Origin: Entamoeba histolytica HM-1:IMSS | Lineage: Eukaryota > Evosea > Mastigamoebida > Endamoebidae | DNA length: 64,000 nt | Assembly (NCBI RefSeq): GCF_000208925.1 | Contig: NW_001914910.1 | Location: forward strand, 1 to 64,000 | Direction of reading: 5' to 3' | In this document: piece after piece, positions 1-10,723 of the stretch | Numbering within the stretch: position 1 is the first letter of the stretch | How the letters are laid out: each line of letters starts with the position of its first letter | The notes under the pieces: model-generated | What the model saw: only the letters and a program-made list of their open reading frames with translations | Database searches by the model: none | Told to the model about the DNA's origin: nothing | Made by a program: the position numbers and the translations under genes

Positions 1-379
1 TGATTATATTCTTATTCATGGATTATTAATTAGAATGAATGATGATAATATTGTTAAATAATTAAAATAAAATAATTAAAATAAAATAATGAAATATAAT
101 TAAATTATTTATTTTATCTTCAATAAACAAAAAGAAATTATTAACACCATTGATTATTTCTTTTATTATGTTGTTATTTAATATAAATTTATTCATTTCA
201 TTTTCTTTTATTCCATGTGTGTTTATAATAATTATTTCTTTTCTTTTCTCTTTTCTCTTTTATTTCTTATTTTATTATCTTATTTTTCTTTATCATTTAT
301 TATCTTTATTAATTTAATTGGTTGAAGTGATGTTGATAAAACATGAAAATTCAAATCACAAACGATGAAATAATAAAAA
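1..379 (+). repeat. Left arm of long inverted repeat
   Basis: This arm pairs with 2429-2807. Its inner end is near CAAACGATGAAATAATAAAA (360-379) and symmetry stops at base 380. It is AT-rich but not simple sequence, so the match to the other arm is not a composition artefact. It may continue upstream of base 1. Confidence 0.9.
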
Positions 380-1636
380 GAAGATAAATAAATGATATTA
401 TTTATTTTCTATTATTCTTTATTCATATGAGAATAATCATTTCTTTATATTTTAATATGATTTATTCTTCTTTTATTCTTTTGTTTTTCATTAATGACAG
501 TGTTGATTTTCTATTCATTATTCTTTTATTTAAATTGATTTCTTTTGTTTAATTTTCATCATTTTAATTATTCTCATTCAATTATCATTTCTTTATTTCT
601 TATTTATTGTTGAATGAATATTTCATTATTATTATAGTATTATGTATAATTTCATTTATTATTAATATCATTTATATCTTTTTATTTTCTTATTATTATT
701 ATTATTGTTTCATATTATTTTATTTCATTCTTTCTATTATTATTTATTATATTTCTTATTAAATTACTTCATCATATTCAATTATTATTTAATATTTCAT
801 TATTTGATTTTGTATTGATGTTTGTGTGTTGTTTCTTATTTTCATTATTCATTTCTCATTAATTTTCATTTAATAAAATAGAAGAATAAAAATAATGAAA
901 GAAGATAAATAAAGTAATAATAAAATAAGATAAAATCAATGATATTGTTATTATATTATTATGTTATTTTAGTTTTGATTTTATATTTATTATTTTATTT
1001 TTATCTTTTATAATCATCATTCATTTCTTCTTTTTTTCTTTTCCTCTTTTCTAAACATCACTTAATTTATTCTATTTATTTCCATTTCATTCTATTTTAT
1101 TTATTCTTGTTGTTATTTTATTTAGTTCATCTTTTATCATTTGTCATTTCTTGTTTATTCTTGTTTTTTGTATATTTTATTATTATTATTTATTTTATGT
1201 TGTGTTATTCTTATTTATCTTTCTTATTATGTTTTGTTTATTATTGATTAAATAGAAAATAAGAATGAATAAAGAATAAGAAATAATAACATAAATATGT
1301 TGATGTATTTTATCATTTCTTTATTTGTTTATTATTATTATTTCTATTATCTTATTCATTTGATTCATAATGAATTAATTCAATGAAATAATACAAATAA
1401 ATTGTTTATTTATTCATTTTATTTCTATTTTATTCTTATTTCTTTTCTTATTTATTAAAAACACCCTCATTGGGTGTGAATATTTCATTAAATGAAATAA
1501 AATAAATCAACATTGAATTATGTCCATTTTTATTTCACAATTTCATTCATCTGCCAATGAATGAAATGGCTGTTCATATTCTTCATTGATTTGTTTTTAT
1601 TCTTTTTTAGTTCATTTTCAATTAATCAAGATTGAA
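380..1636. other. T-rich low-complexity spacer
   Basis: About 1.26 kb made of TTATT/TTTATTC-type runs with many short ATT microsatellite stretches. I see no ORF with coding character on either strand. One compact hairpin is present, ACACCC at 1461-1466 pairing with GGGTGT at 1472-1477 around a 5-nt loop. It lies about 160 bp beyond the 3' end of the minus-strand TLDc gene and could be a 3' processing or terminator-like structure. Confidence 0.6.
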
Positions 1637-2140
1637 TCATTTCATTTCAATTACTATGATTCGTTTTGGTGTGAAATGATATTTTCCACAAAGTGCATTT
1701 GATATTACTTTATATTCAAATGAACATTGAACACAATATGAATATGTTTTATTATTTTCTTTATAAACATCAATATCACTTCCATATCCAAAAGCAAACA
1801 AATAATCATCTGATTGGTTATATAAATAAAATGCATATTGTGGTTCTTTAATATCAAATTTCTTCATTCCTTTCATTCTTCCATTTGATTCTAATGAAAA
1901 TACAAATGATTTTGAATCATATATCCAATCATCAACTTTATCAATTTTAGAATTAACATATCCTCCAAATTTATTTCCATCTTCATCTTCAATAATAATT
2001 ATTATATGTTCTTTATTCCATATTCTTTCTTCAAATACTGATGTATTAATTTTCCAATCATCTTTATCTGAATCAAATAATATATTTGATATTCTTTTTT
2101 CTGTCAATTCTTCTATTTGTTTAATAAACACCTTATTCAT
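1637..2140 (-). CDS. TLDc domain protein inside the inverted-repeat element
   Basis: A complete 167-residue ORF with an ATG start. The pattern LFDSDKDDW near residue 21, GNKFGGYV near residue 55, a YDSKSFVFSL strand and a final RIIVIEMK strand match the compact TLDc fold of the expanded Entamoeba TLDc family. The protein is shorter than the related protein at 17703-18545 because it has almost no N-terminal coiled coil. TLDc proteins elsewhere are linked to V-ATPase and oxidation resistance, but no specific role is known here. It is the only gene between the two inverted-repeat arms, so it may have been captured by an element or may simply lie inside a palindrome. Codon use resembles ordinary Entamoeba genes, and no frame damage is visible. 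Confidence 0.75.
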   Translation of the reverse strand: MNKVFIKQIEELTEKRISNILFDSDKDDWKINTSVFEERIWNKEHIIIIIEDEDGNKFGGYVNSKIDKVDDWIYDSKSFVFSLESNGRMKGMKKFDIKEPQYAFYLYNQSDDYLFAFGYGSDIDVYKENNKTYSYCVQCSFEYKVISNALCGKYHFTPKRIIVIEMK

Positions 2141-2428
2141 TTTATTTTAATTTAATGTTTATAAGTTCAAAATATGAATGTTTAAATAGTTAATCCACGT
2201 TATTAACACATCAAGTCAATCATTATTTTAACATCATTCTATTTTAAATAAATGTTATTTTTATCATTTTTACAATAACAATAAATATTTAATAATATTA
2301 ATAATATAATAATAATAAAATTATAATATTGTTATTTTCTATAATTAGTTTATTTTATTTTTAGTATTTTTTCATTTTTTTTTAATAAGAAAAAAAAATT
2401 GAAGAGAAGAAAATTCAATTTTGTTTTA

Positions 2429-2807
2429 TTTTTATTATTTCATCGTTTGTGATTTGAATTTTCATGTTTTATCAACATCACTTCAACCAATTAAATTAAT
2501 AAAGATAATAAATGATAAAGAAAAATAAGATAATAAAATAAGAAATAAAAGAGAAAAGAGAAAAGAAAAGAAATAATTATTATAAACACACATGGAATAA
2601 AAGAAAATGAAATGAATAAATTTATATTAAATAACAACATAATAAAAGAAATAATCAATGGTGTTAATAATTTCTTTTTGTTTATTGAAGATAAAATAAA
2701 TAATTTAATTATATTTCATTATTTTATTTTAATTATTTTATTTTAATTATTTAACAATATTATCATCATTCATTCTAATTAATAATCCATGAATAAAAAT
2801 ATAATCA
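2429..2807 (-). repeat. Right arm of long inverted repeat
   Basis: Reverse complement of 1-379 with one visible mismatch. The recognisable blocks CATCGTTTGTGATTTGAATT (2441-2460) and AATAATCCATGAATAAAAAT (2781-2800) mirror the left arm. Such near identity suggests a recent origin or ongoing gene conversion. Confidence 0.9.
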
Positions 2808-4500
2808 TTGTGACTAAATAAAAAATAAATTAATTGTTTAATGGAAATTAAAATTTATAATAATAAATATATTTCAAAAATTATGTGTAAAATTATTTAA
2901 TTATTTTTATTCAATCATAACTGATGTTTGTATTTCAAACTAATAAACAAAAACAAACTGTCATGTTGAATTATCGATAAATTTATTCGTTTATTTTTAA
3001 ATATTTTCTATTTCCTTTTATTTCAAAAATATATATTTTTATGTAAAAATTAAATAAAAACAACAATAATGTTTATGTAACATTCGATAAAATATTTTGT
3101 TGTTTTTCATTTAAATAAAATATAATGTGAGGAATATTTAAAAAATGTAGAATTGTAGTTATTTATTTCAAATGAAAATTAAATGTTTTTTAATAATAAA
3201 TAACTTCAATTTTTCAAATTGATAAATAATTGACATGTTTAATTGTTATTAAAAATGACTATCAACTAATAACAATCAATGAATATTAAATAAATTAAAT
3301 TACTTATCCTTTGAAATACAAGTGGTTGAAAATTACATTTTGTAAATTCAAGATGAAGAAGAATGTTTTAAAAGAAAATAATACCGCAAAATCAGAAACT
3401 AAATAAATAAAATGAATATAATGAGAAAGTGATAAACGAGATATATTTATTATTATATCTGTGTTACAAGACACAGAAGAACGAAAAGAATATATATGAA
3501 TAAATAGTGTTGATTATACTAAATAAATTAAATTAAGGTTTAATAATTTTTAACCTATTGTTCAGGTGAGAATAATAGTGTTGATTATATTAAAAAGAAT
3601 AAAAGAATTTTAAATAATTAATATTGTTTTGAATTTCAATCAAGGTTTTCATAAAATAATAAAATAATGAATAAAATGATATAGAATGTTTTTTCCAATA
3701 TTATACATTTAGAGACATGTTTGTATCGTGTTGATTAAATGTTGTTGCCATATCCATAAAGAAGTTCATGAAGAAAAGAAGAAAACAAAAGTAGATAAAT
3801 ATCAACAAAAATAATGGAATAACTGAAAAATATTCATTTCCAATGTAATTTAATGAATCAAAAAGTTAATCTTGTTATTATAATACAAAAAGCTAAAATG
3901 GAATTGTAATGATGATGACAATGATAAGATCATTGACACTAATTAATGTAGAAGAAGATGAAAAAGAGATATTGATTATCATAGTATTACTGAAGAAAAA
4001 GAACAAAACATTAAACAAGAAAGGAATAATCAAATAAATAAAAATAAAGAAATATAAGAATGAAATATATAGAAAAATTAATTATTGTGATTTGGAAATT
4101 GAAAGAACTGAAATTAAATAATTTATTCTTTCTAAAAAAAAAAATCAACAAGAATAAGAACAGGAAATGAAATAAATAGAAAACAAAATTACCAAAATAT
4201 TTATGTCTGTAAAAGAAAATATTGAATTTATTGACTAAGAAGAAACTAGAAAATATTTTATCAGTACTACTCATCATAAAGAAGAAACAATTAAAAAGTT
4301 ACTAAATAAGTATAATGTAAAACATCATTAGAAAGATAATGACTGTATTTCTACTGTATATTTGATGAAATATTAAAAATAGTAAATAAATTAAATGAAT
4401 TTTTATTTAAATTTATTTTGAATAATTTAATATAAAATATGATTATTTATAATTTAAATAAACAATAATTTAAATAGAATGAATAATAAATGAAATAATT
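2808..4500. other. Gene-poor AT-rich region with possible retroelement scraps
   Basis: No intact gene is visible. Between about 3900 and 4380 the plus strand has interrupted, lysine/glutamate-rich reading frames. A short piece there (about 4290-4345, ending near ACATCATTAGAAAGATAATG) resembles part of the decayed LINE near 6085-6180. It may be the remnant of another LINE copy. The 88-residue minus-strand ORF at 4011-4277 is only the complement of this lysine-rich DNA. Confidence 0.4.
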
Positions 4501-4504
4501 AATA

Positions 4505-4573
4505 TATGAAATACGAAAGATAAATAATATTTTATTCAATGAAATATTAATTATTTATCATTCGTTTATTTCA
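4505..4573. repeat. Imperfect palindrome upstream of the decayed LINE
   Basis: The left arm TGAAATACGAAAGATAAATA (from about 4506) is an imperfect reverse complement of the right arm ATTTATCATTCGTTTATTTC (from about 4553). The inner part GATAAATAAT / ATTATTTATC pairs well. It lies about 70 bp before the first ORF1-like frame of the LINE, so it could be a 5' UTR structure of that element or part of an older insertion. Confidence 0.5.
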
Positions 4574-4643
4574 TTTTATTTAAACTGAATTATTCTCATT
4601 AATATGTATTTCATTAATTTATTAATATTTAATATTTATTAAT

Positions 4644-5853
4644 TTGAAAATACAACAAACAAACATTCTTTCTTATTTCTTTTCTTTATTTGTTATTTCA
4701 ACAACATCAAACAAACAAAAAGATGCACTGCAGGAGACACTACAAAAATATATAAAAACGAATGGTCAAAGAAGAAAATCACACCAACCAAGAAATATAA
4801 ATGATAGAAGAATGAGTGAAAATAGATATTATCTGTATAGACAGATATACATGAATAATTACACTAATCATTACAATAACAATTATAACCATAACTACAA
4901 CAACATTGATGATATGGTTCATTTCACTCATAAGCATCATAATCATTTTAACAACAATTTCAATAGAAATAAACAATATTATCATAATAGAAACAAATAT
5001 CATAATACCACACAAAGAATATATAAATACTATCAAAATTAGAAACAAAACAAAAACAAAAAGAAATGAAATGATTGAAATACAAACCAAGAAAATTGGA
5101 AAAGACTCATTGAAGAAGAAATTAAAGTATTTACACCGCAAGAAGTAGAAGAAGTAAATAAAACCGAGATTAAAGAATATACATCATCAACAATATGGAG
5201 AAAATGGTATTTTCTTGCACGAGAAAAAACAAAAATAATCAGAATGGAAGAAGAGACTATTAGTATGACGATGGAAGAAGATGATAAACAATTCAATCAA
5301 ATAGAAATAAATGATAATAAAACATATAATAACTATGTATTGAGTATTAAAAAAATGATAAAGAGTTTAATAAAGAAAAAGATGATTGATGAAGAGGAGA
5401 AAGTGATGAAAAGGAAGAACGAGTAGAAGAAATAGAAAGAATGGAGGAGAATATAAAAGAAAAAGAAGAAAAGAAAAAGGAAATACAAATAAAAGTAAAA
5501 GTAAAAGACCAAACCATTAATAAACTAACAAAAGATATTATGGCATTAAAGAAGAAGCATGAGAATGAGATAAGCACAAAAACACGAGTGTGATAAAAAA
5601 TATTCAAATTACATGCTGAATCTGAAAGGAAAATATTTGATGTAAATAATTTAACACAACAATTACTCTTCCTGAAAGATAAATTATCTAAATTAGAAAA
5701 TAAAAATACACAAGAAGAAAAGAAGAAAGATGAGGTAACTTACAATATAACAGACTCATCAGAAACACAAATAGTAAATGACCTCTCCCCCAATGTGGTA
5801 GTAGCTGATGAAATATCATCAAGCGAAGATGATCTTCCAAAAAAGAAAGTTAA
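4644..5853 (+). pseudogene. LINE ORF1 remnant with coiled coil
   Basis: Broken reading frames that together look like an Entamoeba LINE ORF1. There is a basic, Asn/His-rich start, a segment with WRKWYFLAREKT (about 5190-5230), then a glutamate/lysine coiled coil (about 5425-5590). After a frame change near 5595 the frame continues at about 5598-5858 with KIFDVNNLTQQ and an acidic tail ending SSSEDDLPKKK. At least two frame changes separate the parts. ORF1 proteins of this class are thought to bind nucleic acid and to multimerise. The minus-strand ORFs over this interval are complements of low-complexity coding DNA. Confidence 0.6.
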
Positions 5854-5859
5854 TTCATA

Positions 5860-8800
5860 ATCTCAATGAAGAAATAGATATTCAGCATAAGAGGATCACC
5901 ACATTTGAATTGGATGATCAAAAAATGAAGCAAATAGATAGAAAAGAAGAAATTTTAACATTTTATAAATGTTTTGTTTTGAAATTATTTGAAAGAAAAT
6001 TAAGAGGATAACTAAAATAAGAGTTAATAGAAAGATTAATACAAGAATTTGGAATTAAAATAAATGATATTAATGAATATAAAGAAATAATAAAGAAGAC
6101 ATTTAAAATAAAAGAGAAATAAACATAATAATTGATGAATAAATAATAAAACATCAATAGAAAGATAATGAATTAAAAGAATTAATAACTAGAATGAACA
6201 AGAAAGAAGAAATAGAAGAAGAGGAGGTAATGAAAATATTTAAAGAAGAAGAAATGAAAGAACAAGAAGATGTACAATTTATTAACTATTATAATAATAA
6301 GAAAGTGCATCAAATAATTAATATTATTAATAAAAATGAAATATTAATAAATACACTAAATGATTCCTACTACTTTAATAAATCAGTAGCTTCCACTATT
6401 AACATAATTAATAAAAATAAACAAGAAAGAAGTTGAAAGAATATTACAATCAAAAATATGTAGATTGAGAGATTTACTCAATAATAAACAATATATGAAA
6501 TTAAAAATAATAATATTATATTAAGAAATATGATATATACCATATTAAAATAAAACCAAATAAACAAATAAACTATTATAAATACCTCAGAAATATGAAA
6601 AGAAAAGAAATAGAAGCAAGAAAGAATAATTTGAAAAGAATAAGATGGAAATATAAAATGATGAAATATGGAAAAATGCAATATTTAAATAAATCTAAAT
6701 AAGATGAATATCCAGATAATATCTCTAATATCAATTTCTTGAAATGAATTGATGAAACTAACACTAATATAGATTTCCTGAATATTAATTTATATGAAAT
6801 ATTAATTGAAAGTAGAATTAATAATAGAATATGTATAATCACTCCAAATGAACTGGATTGTGATATTAAATTTATTGTTAACTGGAAGGCACGCGATGTT
6901 GATAAAATATAATGATTTTTGATTAAATAATTAAAATAACCAATGAAATATTTAATAAAATTATTTAATGAATGGTTAAATAATCCTAATGAAATACCTC
7001 CTCACTTTATTCAAGGAAGAACAATATTAATATATAAGAAATGAGATAAATTAGACATATAGAATTACAGACCAATAACTTGCCTAAATTGTCTGTTAAA
7101 AGTATATATCCATCAATATTAAAGATGAAAATAGAAAGCAAATTAATGCAAAGTCAAATTGAAAAACAACTCTCATTAAATCAAATTGGTTGTAAAAATA
7201 TACATATTCATCAAATGAATGATTATTATATAACACTATAATCAATCAATTATTAATAAATAATAGATGGAAGTGGGTAGAAACATATTATGACATCTCC
7301 AAAGCATATGATAGTATTAATAAACAATGAATTAAACAATGCTTAATTTAATTTAACATCTCACTATCAGTAATTAATAGTATATTGTACATATTAAATA
7401 ATACACAACTTAATTTATATTATAATCAAGAAAGAGTGGGTATGATTAATGTAGAAATATGAATAATACATTGTGATAGTTTATCTCCACTCTTATTTGT
7501 ATTATCCATTGATATACTATCTAAACAATTAGATAAACAAATAATCAAATTAAATATTAAAATGAATGGAGAAGAAAAACAAGTCCAGCTAAATTATATA
7601 TTATATATTGACAATTTAAAGATAATGACTAATAGCCTCGATGAAATGGAAAAAGCACACAAATTAACTAAAGAAATATTTAATTGGATATGATTAAAAA
7701 TTAATGTAGAAAATAGTTTGATAATGACTAATATTAATAGTCAAATAAATGGTGAATTAGCTGAATTACCAAGAGTAACTAATGATAATCCTTATAAATA
7801 TCTTATGACTGAAATATGAGATAAAGTAAATATTAATAAATATTGTACAAGAATATTAAATGATATATCTTCTATTTTATCATCATTAATACTATGAAAT
7901 ATAGCATTCTCAATACAATAAGAAAGATTAATAATGATATAATCTCCAAATTAAGATATTGATTTAGTATTGTCCCATGGAAACTAGGAGAATTGGAGAA
8001 GATAGATAAACAAATAAGAAAGTGGTTAATACAACTCTAATTATAAAGTAGAAATATCCCAAAAAGTAGACTATATGTCAAAATAAATGAATTGTGAATA
8101 GGATTAATGTCAGCAAGAGATGAATGTTGTATTGAATTAATAAGAATATATTTAAAACATGAATATCAAACACAGAAATAGGAGAAATGATAGAATCAAT
8201 AAAAGAAAGTCCAAATTGAATAATTAAAAGAATGAAGAAAGTATTTGGTAAGAAGATTAATTTTAATGAATTAATGAATGTAATAGAATTAAATGAAAGA
8301 AAATATGATATAATGAAAACAAAGTATTTGAATTTGTAAATAATGAATTAAATGATAGATATTTAAGAGAATGGAAAGAAAAGAAATGTGGAGAATATAT
8401 AAGATGTGCAAATGGCACTTTCAATGATAAGAAATTAACAGTAGCCACATGGAGGTCATTAAATATAAAAAGAAATGCATTCCTCCAAATAATAAAGATG
8501 CAAGAAGGAGTAACTATGAAATGAAGTATTAAAGCAAAAATACTCCAAAATGATGCTTTAAAATATTGTAAACATTGTCATAACACAATAGCATCTATTA
8601 ATCATATACTGTTAGGATGTAATGAAAAAGAATCAAATATCAAAACATGATTATGTTTGTAAACAAATATATAAACACATATTAATTACAAACTTTAATG
8701 AATTTGATGCAATTGATTTTAATATTCCTCGTAAATGTATTAATAATGATGAAATAGTAATAACTTACAATAAAGATTTATTGGTTAGCGACCATTCTTT

Positions 8801-9269
8801 CCATGCTAGAAGATAAGATATATTTTATCAAAATATGAAAGAAAAGAAATGATATATTATAGATGTTGCTATATGTCAAGATAATAATTTAGAATTAAAT
8901 TATATTCATAAAATAAATAAATACAAAGATTTACAAGAGAAATTAAGAAACAATAGAGAATTAATATATGTAGAAATAATACCTGTAATATTATCTATAA
9001 ATGGATTAATTCATAAAGAATCAGCAAGAAGATTAAAAACACTAAAATTACAATTAGACTTTTCCAAAATCCTACGAACAATAATAATCAAAAATATGAA
9101 AGACTTAATGTTTTACACATTCAATTCTGGCAGCACATTAGAAGAAGAACAATCTAATGCGAGCATGCTAGAAATGAACTCTATTACACCAATAGAGCAT
9201 AATGAAGAAACTGAAATAAACACTTCTCAATATGAAGAAAATCCAATAGTGGATATATCTAATAACTGA
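5860..9269 (+). pseudogene. LINE ORF2 remnant: reverse transcriptase and endonuclease
   Basis: Frames in this interval reconstruct an N-terminal domain (about 5860-6900), the RT core (about 6940-7690), a thumb/linker (about 7760-8440) and the endonuclease (about 8560-9269, ending in a TGA at 9267-9269). In-frame stops are mostly TGA, and several sit where related RTs have Gly or Trp: before DKLD near 7041, before LKIN near 7690 and before IGLMSARDECC near 8098. The first catalytic Asp is kept in YDISKAYD, but the YxDD box is YIDN. No plausible intact product exists. Confidence 0.75.
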
Positions 9270-9887
9270 CCTTTTTATTAAGTTTTTTATTTTTCTCTTT
9301 TTTTTGTTTATTGATATATTTTCAATATAAACACTCTGTAGTTCTTTCATTCGACTCTTTATTCCTTTGGTTAAATTAATATTATTTGTTTATTTATTCT
9401 TTTTTGTGCTCTATTATTTTGTTTTTATTCTTTTGTTCATTTTCATCATACCATTCTATGAAAAAATTACTGTATATTGGAGATACAGTATTTTTTCGTT
9501 AAAATAGTACATGGACTTATTCTATTGTAATGTATTTTGTTTTTTTATATACACTTTCTTATAGTCCAATGTGTATTTTTATAAGTAATATATTTTGATC
9601 ATTCTATTATCTAATTCTTTCTCAATTTACTCTCTTATTATCATTTTATTCTTATTCAATAAACTATTATAATTACAAAAAAAATACATACTAATTTATT
9701 AAGTTAAAATGAAACAAATTTACATAGACAAAGACATGATAAAATCTTTCAGTAAATATTTCTTGATAAGAAAAGACTCTGTTTTATTTATGAGTATTAT
9801 TTATATATAAAAGTTATTAAAACAAAAGTAAAAAAAAGAAAATGTAATTGTCAAAATTATATTGAAAATGTTTTCAATAAACCAACG
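9270..9887. other. Intergenic region after the LINE relic
   Basis: AT-rich sequence between the LINE endonuclease stop and the 3' end of the minus-strand EF-hand-like gene. It probably contains the LINE 3' untranslated tail and the 3' flank of the gene at 9888. Apart from the hairpin at 9461-9496 I see nothing coding or structured. Confidence 0.5.
9461..9496. repeat. Strong hairpin in the LINE 3' flank
   Basis: AAAAAATTACTGTAT (9461-9475) pairs with ATACAGTATTTTTT (9483-9496) around a 7-nt loop with one bulged base. It lies about 190 bp past the LINE stop. On the plus strand it ends in a T run, so it could be a 3' UTR structure recognised by the element's own RT, or a chance palindrome. Confidence 0.55.
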
Positions 9888-10602
9888 TTATAATTTGGTG
9901 GAAGTTGTTGATAAGATATTTTGTAAATAAGAATAGCATTCATCTAAGAAGTACCTAAAAAATTCTGCAACAACCATTGCTGGGACTACATCATCAAATT
10001 GAGAATCTCCTAATTCTATTTGACCCTAAAACACGTAAGAGAATAAATAGTATAATAGAAATAATAAAATAATAAAAACAAACCGAATCTTCAGCAACTT
10101 TTTGGAAGAGTCTCATAAATTCATCAACAGTAGATCCACTAAAATCTTCTACACGAAGTACTTGATATATTTCTTTAATATTAGCTGAAGTAAAAAATAC
10201 TTCTTTTGATCCACTAAACATTTTAATACCACGACTTTCTTTAAATAATCTTAACATCCATTCAGTAATTTGATACTGACCTTGGGATTCTTGTAAAGTT
10301 TTCCAAAATTCTGTTGAAGCATATGCTTGAAACTTTCTAAGATAATCATATTCATTCTTAATTTTAAATTGGACAAACATTCCAGTAAATTCTAATAAAT
10401 CTTCTCTATTAAAATAACCTTCTTTCTTTTTATCAATGAAATATAAAGATGCTAAATGATTAAATTCAAAATTATAGTCTCTTCTCATATATTTTTGATA
10501 ATTTAATAAATTTTTCAAAACTAATTTATCTTTTTGAGGATCAAGTCTATTCATTTTATAAATATTGTCAATAAACTCTATTCGTGTTTGTGAAGCTCCC
10601 AT
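9888..10602 (-). CDS. Conserved hypothetical protein with EF-hand-like segment, two exons
   Basis: Exon 1 is 10084-10602 and exon 2 is 9888-10025, separated by a 58-nt intron (10026-10083) with donor GTTTGT and acceptor TTTTAG. Splicing is phase 0 and gives 218 residues ending in STTSTKL. Without splicing the frame runs into an unlikely hydrophobic tail read from the intron. A segment near residues 52-70 (YFIDKKKEGYFNREDLLEF) resembles an EF-hand helix-loop-helix, but the loop is not a clean Ca-binding consensus. The rest is helical and rich in aromatic residues, without a domain I recognise. A calmodulin-superfamily role in signalling is possible but is inference. It lies 121 bp downstream of SRP54 on the same strand. 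Confidence 0.7.
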
Positions 10603-10723
10603 TAAATAATTATTTGGTTTATTCTTTTTTAGTTATTTTGTAATTTAATAAAAAATAAATAAACATCTAACAAATAGTTGTGTTAATTGAATTCTCAATA
10701 AAAAGTAATACTTTATATTTTGT

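Larger units (their letters stand above)
1..2807. mobile_element. Candidate inverted-repeat element carrying a TLDc gene
   Basis: Bases 1-379 and 2429-2807 are inverted copies of each other in one register (paired coordinates sum to 2808). I saw a single mismatch close to the outer end (base 11 against base 2797). The 2.05 kb between them is T-rich low-complexity DNA plus a complete TLDc ORF on the minus strand. This layout suits a non-autonomous DNA transposon with long terminal inverted repeats, or a large segmental palindrome. No transposase is recognisable inside. The left repeat reaches base 1, so the true end and any target-site duplication lie outside the window. Calling it a mobile element is inference; the inverted repeat itself is directly visible. 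Confidence 0.6.
4644..9269 (+). mobile_element. Decayed full-length-size LINE (R2-like non-LTR retrotransposon)
   Basis: A 4.6 kb relic in the order expected of Entamoeba LINEs: a charged, coiled-coil ORF1, then ORF2 with reverse transcriptase and a C-terminal restriction-like endonuclease. Recognisable RT signatures are GRTILIYKK (about 7016), NYRPITCLN, YDISKAYDS (about 7290), CDSLSPLLF and the catalytic box at 7604-7615, read as YIDN instead of YxDD. The endonuclease part keeps a CX2CX7HX4C knuckle (about 8564-8625) and a degenerate PD...D site. Many stops and frameshifts make it inactive. It differs clearly from the copies at 22680 and 53983, so it belongs to an older or different subfamily. 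Boundaries are approximate. Confidence 0.85.

Noticed and set aside
4011..4277. 88-residue minus-strand membrane-like ORF
   Set aside because: It is the complement of lysine/asparagine-rich degenerate DNA, so its hydrophobicity is a composition effect.
7000..8120. Reassignment of TGA as a sense codon to explain the LINE stops
   Set aside because: Host genes in the same window end in TGA (for example at 16253, 36762 and 44752), and the relic also has TAA and TAG stops and frameshifts.
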